Part shown: piece after piece, positions 16,769 to 24,554 of the stretch
Layout: each line of letters begins with the position of its first letter
How positions within the stretch are numbered: position 1 is the stretch's first letter
Translations under genes and position numbers: made by a program
The notes under the pieces: generated by a model
Told to the model about the DNA's origin: nothing
Databases searched by the model: none
What the model saw: only the letters and a program-made list of their open reading frames with translations
Assembly (NCBI GenBank): GCA_028689055.1
Contig: JAQTWZ010000017.1
Span: 1-35,791 of the forward strand
Source: Sulfurimonas sp.
GTDB lineage: Bacteria > Campylobacterota > Campylobacteria > Campylobacterales > Sulfurimonadaceae
DNA length: 35,791 nt
Direction: 5' to 3'

Positions 16769-17953
16769 TTACCCTTTTTTTGAGATGTGATGTCCAAAAA
16801 CAAGGACTTTGCCGTATCTGGCACTCCAAATGATAAAGAGAAGTAGCCACGCACTCAAAGAGATATCAAATAAAAAATCAGCTCCCCATGCAAACGCAAC
16901 ATTGAGACTCAAAAGCATCCTCAAAAGTACGACTACCTGAACAAACCAAAAGATTTTTGTAGCGATAGTATCTGCATGAGGCGTTTGTCCGGAGTGTCCC
17001 AATATAACTCTCGTCCCAAATCCTACAAGGATAGTTGTCACAAATCCTATGGCAAGAAGATGTATGCCTATAAAATAAAAATCCAGAGCGAACAAAAGCT
17101 CTAAAGTATGGGTAAACGCAGAGATGAAAAATGCTACAGGAAGCCAAAAGAGTCCTAAATGAAGCACCCAAAGAATAGCAGGAGAGCTAAAAAGAGGCAG
17201 TTTCCAGCTGATAAACTCCCGAAGCAGATAAAGCGCCAAAACCAAATTAATAAGAATCTCTATGATAGAAAAATCCAAAGAATTAACAATTGTTTTGAGA
17301 AGGAGCAGGGTAAAAACTATGGCTATAAGATTTGTACTTTTTGGCTCGTAAGAGTGAGAAAAGAAAGGAATCATTCTCTGTGCAACGCTGAAAGTCAAAA
17401 AGATGATGTAGAGGTAAAAACCTGTATTGATGGCGAGTGTTTGCACTTCAAAGCCGAGTTCAAGCAGGATAAAAAGCAAAGAAGCGATCAAACCGTAATA
17501 CTGGGCAACTAAAATCCAAAAAGAGTCCACCTTATCCTGTGCGTGCCCTGTTTTGTATATATGAGTGAGTTGTCGGACGATAAAGATATGTGAGACAAAA
17601 AGAGCTGCCATGGCAAAGAGTACAATTATATGACTGGTAAATGAACCAATAAAAAAAAGAAAAGAACCCAGAGTCTGTGCGTAAAATATATTTGTATAGA
17701 AGGTTTTGTCTATGACCTGCGTTTGGCAAAATCGTGGGAAAGTCGTAAATAAAAATCCAATAAAAAGATTTGTAAAAACACTAAAAAGAAGCGAATAAAC
17801 ATGAAAGTTCAAAGTATTTATCGTAAGTGTGACAACACCTTTATAACTCAGAGCAAAAAGAAACATCATAAACACTGCGTTTGCAAGTCCTAAAATAAAA
17901 AACGGTTGATGCGGTTGGGATAAAAAATAACTTTGTTTTTTTGTAAAATGCAT
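16769..17953 (-). CDS. nnrS: NnrS family membrane protein
   Basis: A 394-residue polytopic inner membrane protein with about twelve hydrophobic helices. Family features are visible: HQPFFILGLANAVFMMFLFAL at the start, FLFTTFPRFCQ, FSVAQRMIPFFSHS and FGTRVILGHSGQTP near the end, with several conserved His residues. NnrS proteins bind haem and copper in studied species and protect against nitric oxide and nitrosative stress. The gene is usually under NO-responsive Crp/Fnr regulators. Here a perfect FNR-type palindrome (18009-18022) lies upstream and a Crp/Fnr regulator gene is the next gene up. Two small genes follow in the operon. Confidence 0.9.
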   Translation of the reverse strand: MHFTKKQSYFLSQPHQPFFILGLANAVFMMFLFALSYKGVVTLTINTLNFHVYSLLFSVFTNLFIGFLFTTFPRFCQTQVIDKTFYTNIFYAQTLGSFLFFIGSFTSHIIVLFAMAALFVSHIFIVRQLTHIYKTGHAQDKVDSFWILVAQYYGLIASLLFILLELGFEVQTLAINTGFYLYIIFLTFSVAQRMIPFFSHSYEPKSTNLIAIVFTLLLLKTIVNSLDFSIIEILINLVLALYLLREFISWKLPLFSSPAILWVLHLGLFWLPVAFFISAFTHTLELLFALDFYFIGIHLLAIGFVTTILVGFGTRVILGHSGQTPHADTIATKIFWFVQVVVLLRMLLSLNVAFAWGADFLFDISLSAWLLLFIIWSARYGKVLVFGHHISKKG

Positions 17954-17980
17954 TGTATTTCCGTAAAGTTGAGATCTTAT

Positions 17981-18022
17981 ATCTTAGTAAAATTCTTCAG
18001 AAAAAATGTTGATTTCTATCAA
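17981..18022 (-). promoter_or_regulatory. FNR/Dnr-type box and -10 element for nnrS
   Basis: TTGATTTCTATCAA at 18009-18022 is a perfect match to TTGAT-N4-ATCAA. Twenty-two bp downstream on the minus strand is TAAGAT (17986-17981), a 4-of-6 match to the -10 box. This predicts a start near 17974, placing the box at -41.5, the class II activation position of Crp/Fnr proteins. nnrS begins at 17953. The box lies between the regulator's stop and nnrS. Confidence 0.72.
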
Positions 18023-18036
18023 GAGAAGGGCATCTC

Positions 18037-18681
18037 TTAATCAGTAAGGGCATGGAGTCCTTCTTTGTTTTTGATTTTATAGTTGTTGTTGAGGTCTTTT
18101 TCCAAAAGATCGAGTTTGAGGAGTTTTTGAAAGACTCTTGAGAGTGTCTCGGGTGTCATGTGGAGATGTTCTGCGAGTTGATAGTTTTTATAATCAACAA
18201 GTGCGGCACCGTTCGTATCATGAATAAACTTCGCAAGACGCGCGGTAGAGTCAAGGACAACATTGAGTGCGATGACGGATTCGAGATAACGTATCTTTTT
18301 TGAAAGGGATTTGAAAAAGACAAAAGCAACATCAGGATCACTTAAAAATTCATGTTTAAAACGCTCAAAATCTATCTGAATCACTTCCCCGTCTGTTTCA
18401 AAAACAGCAGAAGCAGGATAAGGCAGACCTTCAAGAACAGCCATCTCTGCGATGAGTGACATAGGTCGAAAGCGGTGCATAACGACTTCATTGTTTTTTG
18501 GGTCTGTTTTGTAAACTTTTAAGATTCCTTCTATAAGGAGCGTCAACGCTTTTGGCTGCTCTTTTTCATAAAAAAGAATAGTACCTTTTGACATTTTTCG
18601 GTGCGTTGCAAAAGAGTGTATTCTTGCTAGTCGCTCCTCGGAAAGATTGTCAAAAAAATAAAAATGTCTTAAATCATGCAC
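18037..18681 (-). CDS. Crp/Fnr-family transcriptional regulator, cysteine-free (Dnr/NnrR-like?)
   Basis: From a GTG at 18681 the protein has 215 residues: a cyclic-nucleotide-type beta-roll (about residues 10-110, GTILFYEKEQPKALTLLIEGILKVYK), a dimerisation helix, and a C-terminal HTH (about 160-205). The recognition helix TPETLSRVFQKL holds E-x-x-S-R, the residues that read TTGA half-sites in Fnr, and two such sites flank the gene. It has no cysteine, so it cannot hold an Fnr-type Fe-S cluster; an NO- or haem-sensing Dnr/NnrR role is likelier, given nnrS next door. The frame stays open to a TTG at 18789, but AAAGG lies 7 nt before the GTG and nothing comparable precedes the TTG. It is probably autoregulated. 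Confidence 0.88.
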   Translation of the reverse strand: MHDLRHFYFFDNLSEERLARIHSFATHRKMSKGTILFYEKEQPKALTLLIEGILKVYKTDPKNNEVVMHRFRPMSLIAEMAVLEGLPYPASAVFETDGEVIQIDFERFKHEFLSDPDVAFVFFKSLSKKIRYLESVIALNVVLDSTARLAKFIHDTNGAALVDYKNYQLAEHLHMTPETLSRVFQKLLKLDLLEKDLNNNYKIKNKEGLHALTD

Positions 18682-18840
18682 ACAATAACCTTTGAGTAAA
18701 ATTTTTCTTGACCAAACAGCAGAACAATGCTTTGAATCAACAAGTAAAAAGCTTAAGGAGGCTGTTACTTTATACTGCTGCTTGGGCAAAATGCCTACGA
18801 ATTAGGCAGAGTTGCATTTTATTTTGAGTTGTTGATTATA
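18682..18840 (-). promoter_or_regulatory. -10 box and long structured leader of the Crp/Fnr gene
   Basis: A perfect TATAAT at 18840-18835 on the minus strand predicts a start near 18828, leaving a leader of about 147 nt before the GTG at 18681. The leader holds a 6-bp inverted repeat, TGCCTA (18792-18797) and TAGGCA (18803-18808), with a 5-nt loop. The FNR-type box at 18863-18876 would be at -41.5 of this promoter. Confidence 0.55.
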
Positions 18841-18862
18841 TAGGATAAGCATCTGAGTCTCC

Positions 18863-18904
18863 TTGATTTATGTCAAATGCAGAGAGAAGCGTTTGAGATA
18901 GTAT
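18863..18904. promoter_or_regulatory. FNR/Dnr-type box centred between two divergent promoters
   Basis: TTGATTTATGTCAA at 18863-18876 matches TTGA-N6-TCAA perfectly and TTGAT-N4-ATCAA with one mismatch. The plus-strand -10 candidate TAGTAT (18899-18904) is 22 bp to the right; the minus-strand -10 TATAAT (18840-18835) is 22 bp to the left. The site is thus at -41.5 for both the trpD2/nrdD operon and the Crp/Fnr gene itself. Confidence 0.72.
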
Positions 18905-18925
18905 AAGAAAAAAAAGGCTCATGAG

Positions 18926-19825
18926 ATGGATTTTCATAAATATATACATGCTGTAGGTACGGGAGTCAAGGGAAATAGGGATTTGAGTTTTGAAGAAGCT
19001 AAAGATGCGATGCAGCAGATTTTAGATCAAACTGTTTATCCTGAACAGATTGCTGCGTTTTTGCTCGGTTGGAGGCTCAAGCCTGAAACGACGGAAGAGT
19101 TTCGCGGAGCGCTGAGTGCGTGTGACGCTTCTATCACACCTCACAAGATTGAAAATTCTATCGAACTTGGATATCCCTTTGATGGCAAAGCGAACAATCC
19201 TTATATCTTTCCTCTTGTCGCACAGGTGCTCAAAGATTTTTCTCTGGATTTGGTGCTCATGGGAGATGACCTGTAGCCTGCAAAAGGCGGTATCACAACA
19301 AAAGATATTTGTACAAATATGGCTCTGAGTGAAAATTGTCATTTTTTTGACCGTAAGGATTATTCTCAAAAGCTGCATAATCTCACTGAAATACGAATGC
19401 GTTTGGGACTTCGTACAGGTTTCAATACCATCGAAAAGCTACCGCATTTAGCAGGCAGTGAATATGCGATTACGGGAGTATTTCACAAGCCTTATGTCAA
19501 AAAATATATCGAAACTTTTGCCCATAGGTATAAAAGATTTGCGCTGCTTCAAGGCAACGAAGGAACACCGGAGCTTTTTAGCAAAGGAAGAGTTTGGATT
19601 ACCGATGGAGAAAATACACAAGAGTATATCATCGATCCACAATACTATGGTATCGACTACCAAAAATCTTGGGAGAGTATCACAAGAGAAGAATCACTCC
19701 AACAGTTGCAAAACCCTTCAAGTGAGTATCTCAAACTTGCAAAACTCAATGCCGCTATCTATCTTTTTGTCGCACAAAAAGCGCAAAGTATTGATACTGC
19801 GTTTGAGATGATAAGTAGCTCATGA
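18926..19825 (+). pseudogene. TrpD2-like glycosyltransferase-family gene interrupted by one in-frame TAG
   Basis: Two consecutive segments in the same frame (18926-19276 and 19277-19825) form one 299-codon gene apart from a TAG at 19274-19276. The join reads GDDL-stop-PAKGGITTKDI; the family normally has Q-P-A-x-x-G-x-TTKDI here, so a CAG-to-TAG change explains the break. The product resembles TrpD2/YbiB, a relative of anthranilate phosphoribosyltransferase that binds nucleic acid: EEAKDAMQQILDQTVYPEQIAAFLLGWRLKPET, FDGKANNPYIFPLVAQVL, LRTGFNTIEKLPHL, GNEGTPEL. No other damage is seen, so the lesion is recent, polymorphic, a sequencing error or suppressed. It is the first gene after the FNR-box promoter, with AAGG before the ATG; the second half has no ribosome binding site of its own. 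Confidence 0.85.
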
Positions 19826-19883
19826 AGAAGATTTCGTGACACAACTGTGACATCAATCATTAGTGCTCTTTAACGCTCATTGC

Positions 19884-19907
19884 TATAAACTACCCAAATA
19901 TTTGGAG
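19884..19907 (+). promoter_or_regulatory. Possible internal -10 box and ribosome binding site deciding the nrdD start
   Basis: TATAAA at 19884-19889 could serve as a -10 box with a start near 19896. GGAG at 19904-19907 lies 6 nt before the ATG at 19914, which makes that codon preferable to the adjacent ATG at 19908 and to the longer frame from 19863. Two GTGACA direct repeats lie just after the trpD2 stop codon; their role is unknown. Confidence 0.4.
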
Positions 19908-19913
19908 ATGACT

Positions 19914-22022
19914 ATGATAGAAAATGTTTTAAAACGCGACGGCAGACACACAGAGTTTATGGCTTTTAAAATCGAAGATGCGATCAAAAAAGCATTTGCA
20001 AGTGAACATATTACTTATGAGAGTTCGGTGTTTTTTAATGTGCTTCAAATCCTGCGTACCAAAAGGGTTGTAGCTGTTGAAGATATTCAAGATTTGATAG
20101 AAAAAGAACTCTATAAAGCAAGATATTTTGAAGTGATGCGCTCTTTTATGCTCTATCGCCATATGCACAAGATGCAGCGCGACAATCTGCTTGATGAAGA
20201 TACTACTTATATAAACTCAACGCAGACTATAGAAGAGTATATCAGCGGAAGTGACTGGAGAATCAAAGCAAACTCCAACACAGGCTACTCAAACGTAGGT
20301 CTTGTCAACAATACCGCAGGCAAAGTTATCGCAAACTACTGGCTTGATAAGATTTACTCCAAAGAAGAGGGTTATGCCCATAGAAACGGGGATTATCATA
20401 TTCATGATTTGGATTGTCTCACGGGATATTGCGCCGGATGGAGTCTTCGTGTCCTTTTGGATGAGGGTTTCAACGGAGCGCGTGGCAGAGTCGAGAGTGA
20501 TGCACCGAAACATTTTCGTGAAGCGCTTGGACAGATGGCAAACTTTTTGGGAATACTGCAGAGTGAGTGGGCGGGAGCGCAGGCTTTTTCCTCTTTTGAC
20601 ACCTATCTTGCACCCTATGTTTTTGCCGATAGACTCTCTTATAAAGAGATAAAAAAAGCTATCAGAAGTTTTATCTACAATCTCAATGTACCTGCACGCT
20701 GGGGGCAGTCTCCTTTTACCAATATCACGATTGACTGGAGTGTACCAAGCGATTTGAAGGATCAGATTCCTACAAGAAAACAGCGACATCTTTTGTCAGA
20801 GAGATTTGATGGAGAACTTGTAGCACTTGCACATGAGCGGGGTTGTGCGCGACTTGAAGATATGACTTATAAACATTTTCAGCCGGAGATGAACCAGATA
20901 AATAGGGCTTATTATGAGATTATGACGCAGGGAGATAAGACGGGACAGCCTTTTACTTTTCCTATTCCTACGGTCAATATCACGGAGGATTTTGATTGGT
21001 ATGGAGAAAATACGGATGTTTTGTTTGAAAACACGGCAAAAGTCGGCTCTTCTTATTTTCAAAACTTTATTGGCAGTCAGTATAAACGCGATACAAATGG
21101 AGAGCTAATCGCCAACGATGAAGCCTATAAACCCGGTCATGTAAGAAGTATGTGCTGTAGGTTGCAGCTAGATCTTCGTGAACTGCTCAAACGCGGCGGC
21201 GGACTTTTTGGAAGTGCGGAGATGACGGGAAGTATAGGGGTTGTCACACTCAATATGGCAAGAATAGGTTTCTTGCACAAAGCAGACAAAGCCGCGCTCA
21301 TGGAGAAAATCGATCAGCTCATGGACTTTGCAAAATCTACTCTGGAGAAAAAAAGAGTTTTTATCCAAGAGATGTACGACAGAGGACTTTTTCCTTATAC
21401 CAAAAGATATCTGCCGGGATTTAGAAACCACTTCTCAACTATCGGTGTCAACGGTATCAACGAGATGATACGCAATTTTAGCGGTGATACTTATGATATC
21501 AGTACGCCTGAGGGGATTGCGTTTGCCATGGAGATACTTGATTATATGAGAGAGAGGATGATTGCCTATCAAGAAGAGACCGGAAACCTCTATAATCTTG
21601 AAGCAACACCGGCAGAGGGCACGACATACAGATTCGCAAAAGAGGACAAAAAAAGATATGGAAGCTCTATCATACAAGCAGGTATGGAGGCAAATATCTA
21701 CTATACAAACTCTTCTCAGATTCCCGTCGGTTTGACTGATGATCCTTTTGAAGCGCTCGGACTTCAAGATGAGCTCCAGTGTAAATATACGGGAGGAACA
21801 GTTTTGCACCTTTATATGCAAGAGAAAGTGAGCTCAGTAGAAGCGTGTAGAAAACTTGTCAAAAATGTGATTTCCAACTATAAGCTTCCCTATATCACAG
21901 TCACACCTCTCTTTAGTGTATGCCCAAAACACGGCTATATATCGGGAGAACATGAGTTTTGTCCACGCTGTGATGAAGAGTTGGTGATGGAATATGAGAG
22001 TCTCAAGCAAGAAGTTTCATAG
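19914..22022 (+). CDS. nrdD: Anaerobic ribonucleoside-triphosphate reductase NrdD, lacking its glycyl-radical C-terminus
   Basis: Class III reductase catalytic chain, making dNTPs without oxygen. From ATG 19914 it has 702 residues: an N-terminal ATP-cone (MIENVLKRDGRHTEF, KIEDAIKKAF), then the 10-stranded barrel with YHIHDLDCLTGYCAGWSLR, FTNITIDW, MCCRLQLDLRELLKRGGGLFGSAEMTGSIGVVTLNM and GTTYRFAKEDKKRYG. It ends with the zinc motif FSVCPKHGYISGEHEFCPRC followed by about 16 acidic/helical residues and TAG. The glycyl-radical segment (RV-x-GY-x-RPV), which normally follows in the same chain, is absent here and is encoded by the next gene at 22058-22210. The sets of barrel motifs are intact, so activity would need the two parts to associate. 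Confidence 0.95.
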   Translation: MIENVLKRDGRHTEFMAFKIEDAIKKAFASEHITYESSVFFNVLQILRTKRVVAVEDIQDLIEKELYKARYFEVMRSFMLYRHMHKMQRDNLLDEDTTYINSTQTIEEYISGSDWRIKANSNTGYSNVGLVNNTAGKVIANYWLDKIYSKEEGYAHRNGDYHIHDLDCLTGYCAGWSLRVLLDEGFNGARGRVESDAPKHFREALGQMANFLGILQSEWAGAQAFSSFDTYLAPYVFADRLSYKEIKKAIRSFIYNLNVPARWGQSPFTNITIDWSVPSDLKDQIPTRKQRHLLSERFDGELVALAHERGCARLEDMTYKHFQPEMNQINRAYYEIMTQGDKTGQPFTFPIPTVNITEDFDWYGENTDVLFENTAKVGSSYFQNFIGSQYKRDTNGELIANDEAYKPGHVRSMCCRLQLDLRELLKRGGGLFGSAEMTGSIGVVTLNMARIGFLHKADKAALMEKIDQLMDFAKSTLEKKRVFIQEMYDRGLFPYTKRYLPGFRNHFSTIGVNGINEMIRNFSGDTYDISTPEGIAFAMEILDYMRERMIAYQEETGNLYNLEATPAEGTTYRFAKEDKKRYGSSIIQAGMEANIYYTNSSQIPVGLTDDPFEALGLQDELQCKYTGGTVLHLYMQEKVSSVEACRKLVKNVISNYKLPYITVTPLFSVCPKHGYISGEHEFCPRCDEELVMEYESLKQEVS

Positions 22023-22057
22023 TAAAAATGTGTCACAAATATAACAAAGGAGAGAAA

Positions 22058-22210
22058 ATGTGCAAAGAAGAGATATTGGAAATAATGCAGGCAAAAAGAA
22101 AAAGATGTACTGTATATACACGAGTAATGGGTTATCACAGACCCGTAGAGAGTTTTAATCTAGGTAAAGTCGGTGAGCATAAAGAAAGAAAGCAGTTTGT
22201 CCAACGCTAA
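22058..22210 (+). CDS. Separate 50-residue glycyl-radical peptide of the split NrdD
   Basis: A 50-residue protein: MCKEEILEIMQAKRKRC, then TVYTRVMGYHRPVESFNLGK and VGEHKERKQFVQR. RVMGYHRPV with the following NLGK-x-x-E-x-KERK is the C-terminal glycyl-radical motif of NrdD; Gly25 is the expected radical site. A strong AGGAG (22048-22052) lies 5 nt before the ATG, so it is translated on its own. The frame is -1 to nrdD and open from 21998, but no slippery heptamer is seen near the nrdD stop. The first 16 residues, like the last 16 of the large chain, look like added helical linker and could dock the parts. It overlaps nrdG by 38 bp. Function is inferred from the motif and operon position. Confidence 0.88.
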   Translation: MCKEEILEIMQAKRKRCTVYTRVMGYHRPVESFNLGKVGEHKERKQFVQR

Positions 22211-22874
22211 AATCGTTTATGATATAACGAAGTTTACGCATCTTGATTATCCAAATCATCTTGCGTGTATCGTTTGGTTCGCGGGGTGTAATATGCGTTG
22301 CGGGTATTGTTACAATGCAGATATAGTGCTTGCAATAAATGGACATTACACACTTTTTGATGTACTCGTATATCTCAAAACGCGGGTCGGTTTACTTGAT
22401 GCTGTTGTGCTTTCAGGCGGAGAAGCCTGCGCACATGAGCTGCTTGCGTTTTGTAGAGAGATACGAGCTTTGGGATTTAAAATCAAGCTTGATACAAACG
22501 GTACTTACTTTGAAAATCTCTACGTTTTGTGCGAAGCAAAACTGCTAGACTATGTCGCTCTTGACTATAAAGCACCCAAAAACAAGTTCAAAGCGATAAC
22601 ACATTCAGGCAGATTTGAAGCGTTTTCAAAGAGTTTGGACTATCTTCTACAAAGTGGGATGGCGTTTGAAGTACGAACGACTGTACATGGTGATTTGTTG
22701 GATGAAAATGACATCAATCTTATCGTTGATGACTTGATTTTGCGAGGTTATGACAAAACATATTATCTACAGCCTTTTCTTGATACGGATACTACTCTGG
22801 GTGATATGAAACGCAACACAAAAAAACTCGAAAGAGCTTTGTTATCGGAAAAACTGGAGATAGTTATACGATAG
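22173..22874 (+). CDS. nrdG: NrdG-like radical-SAM activase of the anaerobic ribonucleotide reductase
   Basis: NrdG uses SAM and a 4Fe-4S cluster to make the glycyl radical on NrdD. The 233-residue protein has YDITKFTHLDYPNHLACIVW followed by the cluster motif FAGCNMRCGYC (Cys39, 43, 46), the SAM-binding LSGGEA, and LDTNGTYF. Its length agrees with the longer NrdG group rather than the 154-residue E. coli type. The first in-frame start is GTG 22173 (AGGT upstream), inside the glycyl-radical peptide gene; a TTG at 22197 is an alternative. Here it would have to act on a peptide made separately from the reductase. Confidence 0.9.
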   Translation: MSIKKESSLSNAKIVYDITKFTHLDYPNHLACIVWFAGCNMRCGYCYNADIVLAINGHYTLFDVLVYLKTRVGLLDAVVLSGGEACAHELLAFCREIRALGFKIKLDTNGTYFENLYVLCEAKLLDYVALDYKAPKNKFKAITHSGRFEAFSKSLDYLLQSGMAFEVRTTVHGDLLDENDINLIVDDLILRGYDKTYYLQPFLDTDTTLGDMKRNTKKLERALLSEKLEIVIR

Positions 22875-22892
22875 TACTTTTAAGGAGAAGAT

Positions 22893-24554
22893 ATGGAGCA
22901 AGAGAATACAAAAGTAAATAAATACGAGCGCTATAAGCTTCGTTTGTCTCCGTATGAATTTTTTCCACAGATAGCAACGCTTGATTTTGAGAATCTAGGC
23001 GACGGCGACAGATACTATTTACAGGATTTTGGTATCTTTAGTGCTGATTTTTTGGAAGATGCTTTTACCCTGCGTGTGCGTGTTGCAGCAGGCAGACTCA
23101 CTTCGCAAGAGTTTGCACACTTGGCAGAGATAGTGAGTACGTACGATTTGCATATTATCCTCACGGCAAGAGCGGGCTTGCAACTTCACGGACTCGATGC
23201 AACAAATATCTTAGAAGTTTTTTATCAAGTCAACGCTCTTGGACTCACCACTTGGCAAAGTTTTGGCGACAATGTACGCAATATAGTGTGTGATGTCTAT
23301 GATGGAGTCGGCGAATTTTGTGAGATAGAAGTCTATCCTATCCTTATGCAGATGCAAGAGAGAATCTTGAAAAACCCACGATATGTCGGGATGCTACCGC
23401 GACGGATCTCTGTCGGTATCTCTGGAAACAGAGCCAATGTCCTCTCTCTTTTTGCCAATGATCTCTATTTTGCTTTGGCACAAAAAGGGGATATTTTTGG
23501 TTTTAATGTCTATTTAGGAGGCAAAAACTCTGAAATGGCTCAAAGCGCAGATATCTTTTTGCAAACAAGTGAAGTGAGCGATTTTTTTGTTGCGTTTATC
23601 GAAGCGTTTTTTCAGCACGGCTCGCGAGGATCGCGTTTAAAGGCGCGACTCTTTTATCTGCTAGAAGAGATAGGAATCGAAAAATTTAAAGCATATATCC
23701 AAATTGAGTATAAAAAACCCTTCCAAAACGCAGGGCAAACTATCTTGGAAAAAGCACAATTCAGCGAATGTCAAAGACTCAAAGACGGAAGTTATGCTCT
23801 CTGTTATCAGAGTGATTTTGCCCGCCTAAACGCAGCGCAGATGCTTGGTATCGCACAATATGCAAGTGAACATCATGCACATATCCGTTTGGGCATAGAT
23901 CATAATATCTATCTTTTGGGTTTAAAAGAGGCAAATACAGATTTTGCTCCAACACACAAAAACGCAACGATATTAGCGTGTGCAGGGAGTGAATATTGTC
24001 CCTATTCTTATTGGAATATCAAAGATGAAACATCGTATCTACCGCTTGAGAAGATTTTGGAACATCGCATTTTAGTCGGGTTTTCCGGCTGTGCAAAAGG
24101 GTGCGCAAGACACCAGCACTCGGATATCGGGCTGATAGGACTCCGAACAAGCAACTTCGGCAACGCCGAAGGAGGTGCAAGAGTATTTCTAGGAGCACAA
24201 CATACAAAAGGAAAATCCGTAGGCAGAATGATCTTTTCTATGGTTCCTCTGGAGCATCTTCATGCTCTATTACTTCTGATTATAGAAATGTATGAAGAGA
24301 GTGGATATGAGGATTTTGAACTTTATGCGTGTGAAGTTCTCAACACATTTTCAGAAGATTTTCTCGCTTTATGGTTTTTGGCAAATCTTCAAAGCGGAAA
24401 AAAAGTCAAACTTGTGCCAAATGAAAACAGCACATTCGCTCATGAAAAAAGTTTGCTAGAGAAATATTTCGCAGATTTAGAAATGCTCAACCTCATAGAC
24501 GAAGCGTTTAAAACAGCTATATCGGCGGAGTGTAAACGACTCTGGACTATTTGA
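22893..24554 (+). CDS. Siroheme nitrite/sulfite reductase (NirA/CysI-like)
   Basis: A 553-residue enzyme of the ferredoxin-dependent nitrite/sulfite reductase family, reducing nitrite to ammonia or sulfite to sulfide by six electrons in the cytoplasm. Two ferrodoxin-like half-domains are visible: LRVRVAAGRLTSQEFAHLAEI, IILTARAGLQLHGL and TWQSFGDNVRNIVCD in the first half, and a matching second half (ALCYQSDFARLNAAQMLGIA). The siroheme/4Fe-4S cysteines are CAGSEYC and, about 60 residues later, SGCAKGCARHQHSDIGLIG. Substrate cannot be told by eye. It starts 18 bp after nrdG with GGAG upstream, so it belongs to the FNR-box operon, favouring nitrite. Its last 8 bp overlap the convergent response regulator gene. 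Confidence 0.88.
   Translation: MEQENTKVNKYERYKLRLSPYEFFPQIATLDFENLGDGDRYYLQDFGIFSADFLEDAFTLRVRVAAGRLTSQEFAHLAEIVSTYDLHIILTARAGLQLHGLDATNILEVFYQVNALGLTTWQSFGDNVRNIVCDVYDGVGEFCEIEVYPILMQMQERILKNPRYVGMLPRRISVGISGNRANVLSLFANDLYFALAQKGDIFGFNVYLGGKNSEMAQSADIFLQTSEVSDFFVAFIEAFFQHGSRGSRLKARLFYLLEEIGIEKFKAYIQIEYKKPFQNAGQTILEKAQFSECQRLKDGSYALCYQSDFARLNAAQMLGIAQYASEHHAHIRLGIDHNIYLLGLKEANTDFAPTHKNATILACAGSEYCPYSYWNIKDETSYLPLEKILEHRILVGFSGCAKGCARHQHSDIGLIGLRTSNFGNAEGGARVFLGAQHTKGKSVGRMIFSMVPLEHLHALLLLIIEMYEESGYEDFELYACEVLNTFSEDFLALWFLANLQSGKKVKLVPNENSTFAHEKSLLEKYFADLEMLNLIDEAFKTAISAECKRLWTI

Noticed and set aside
18682-18789. TTG start extending the Crp/Fnr regulator by 36 codons
   Set aside because: No ribosome binding site and no family resemblance, whereas GTG 18681 has AAAGG at good spacing.
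19274-19276. TAG recoded as an amino acid (for example pyrrolysine)
   Set aside because: No known recoding element is recognised next to it, and TAG serves as an ordinary stop for nrdD in the same operon.
21998-22057. Programmed -1 frameshift joining nrdD to the glycyl-radical peptide
   Set aside because: The -1 frame is open here but no slippery heptamer is present before the TAG, and a strong ribosome binding site serves the separate ATG. Kept only as an alternative to test.
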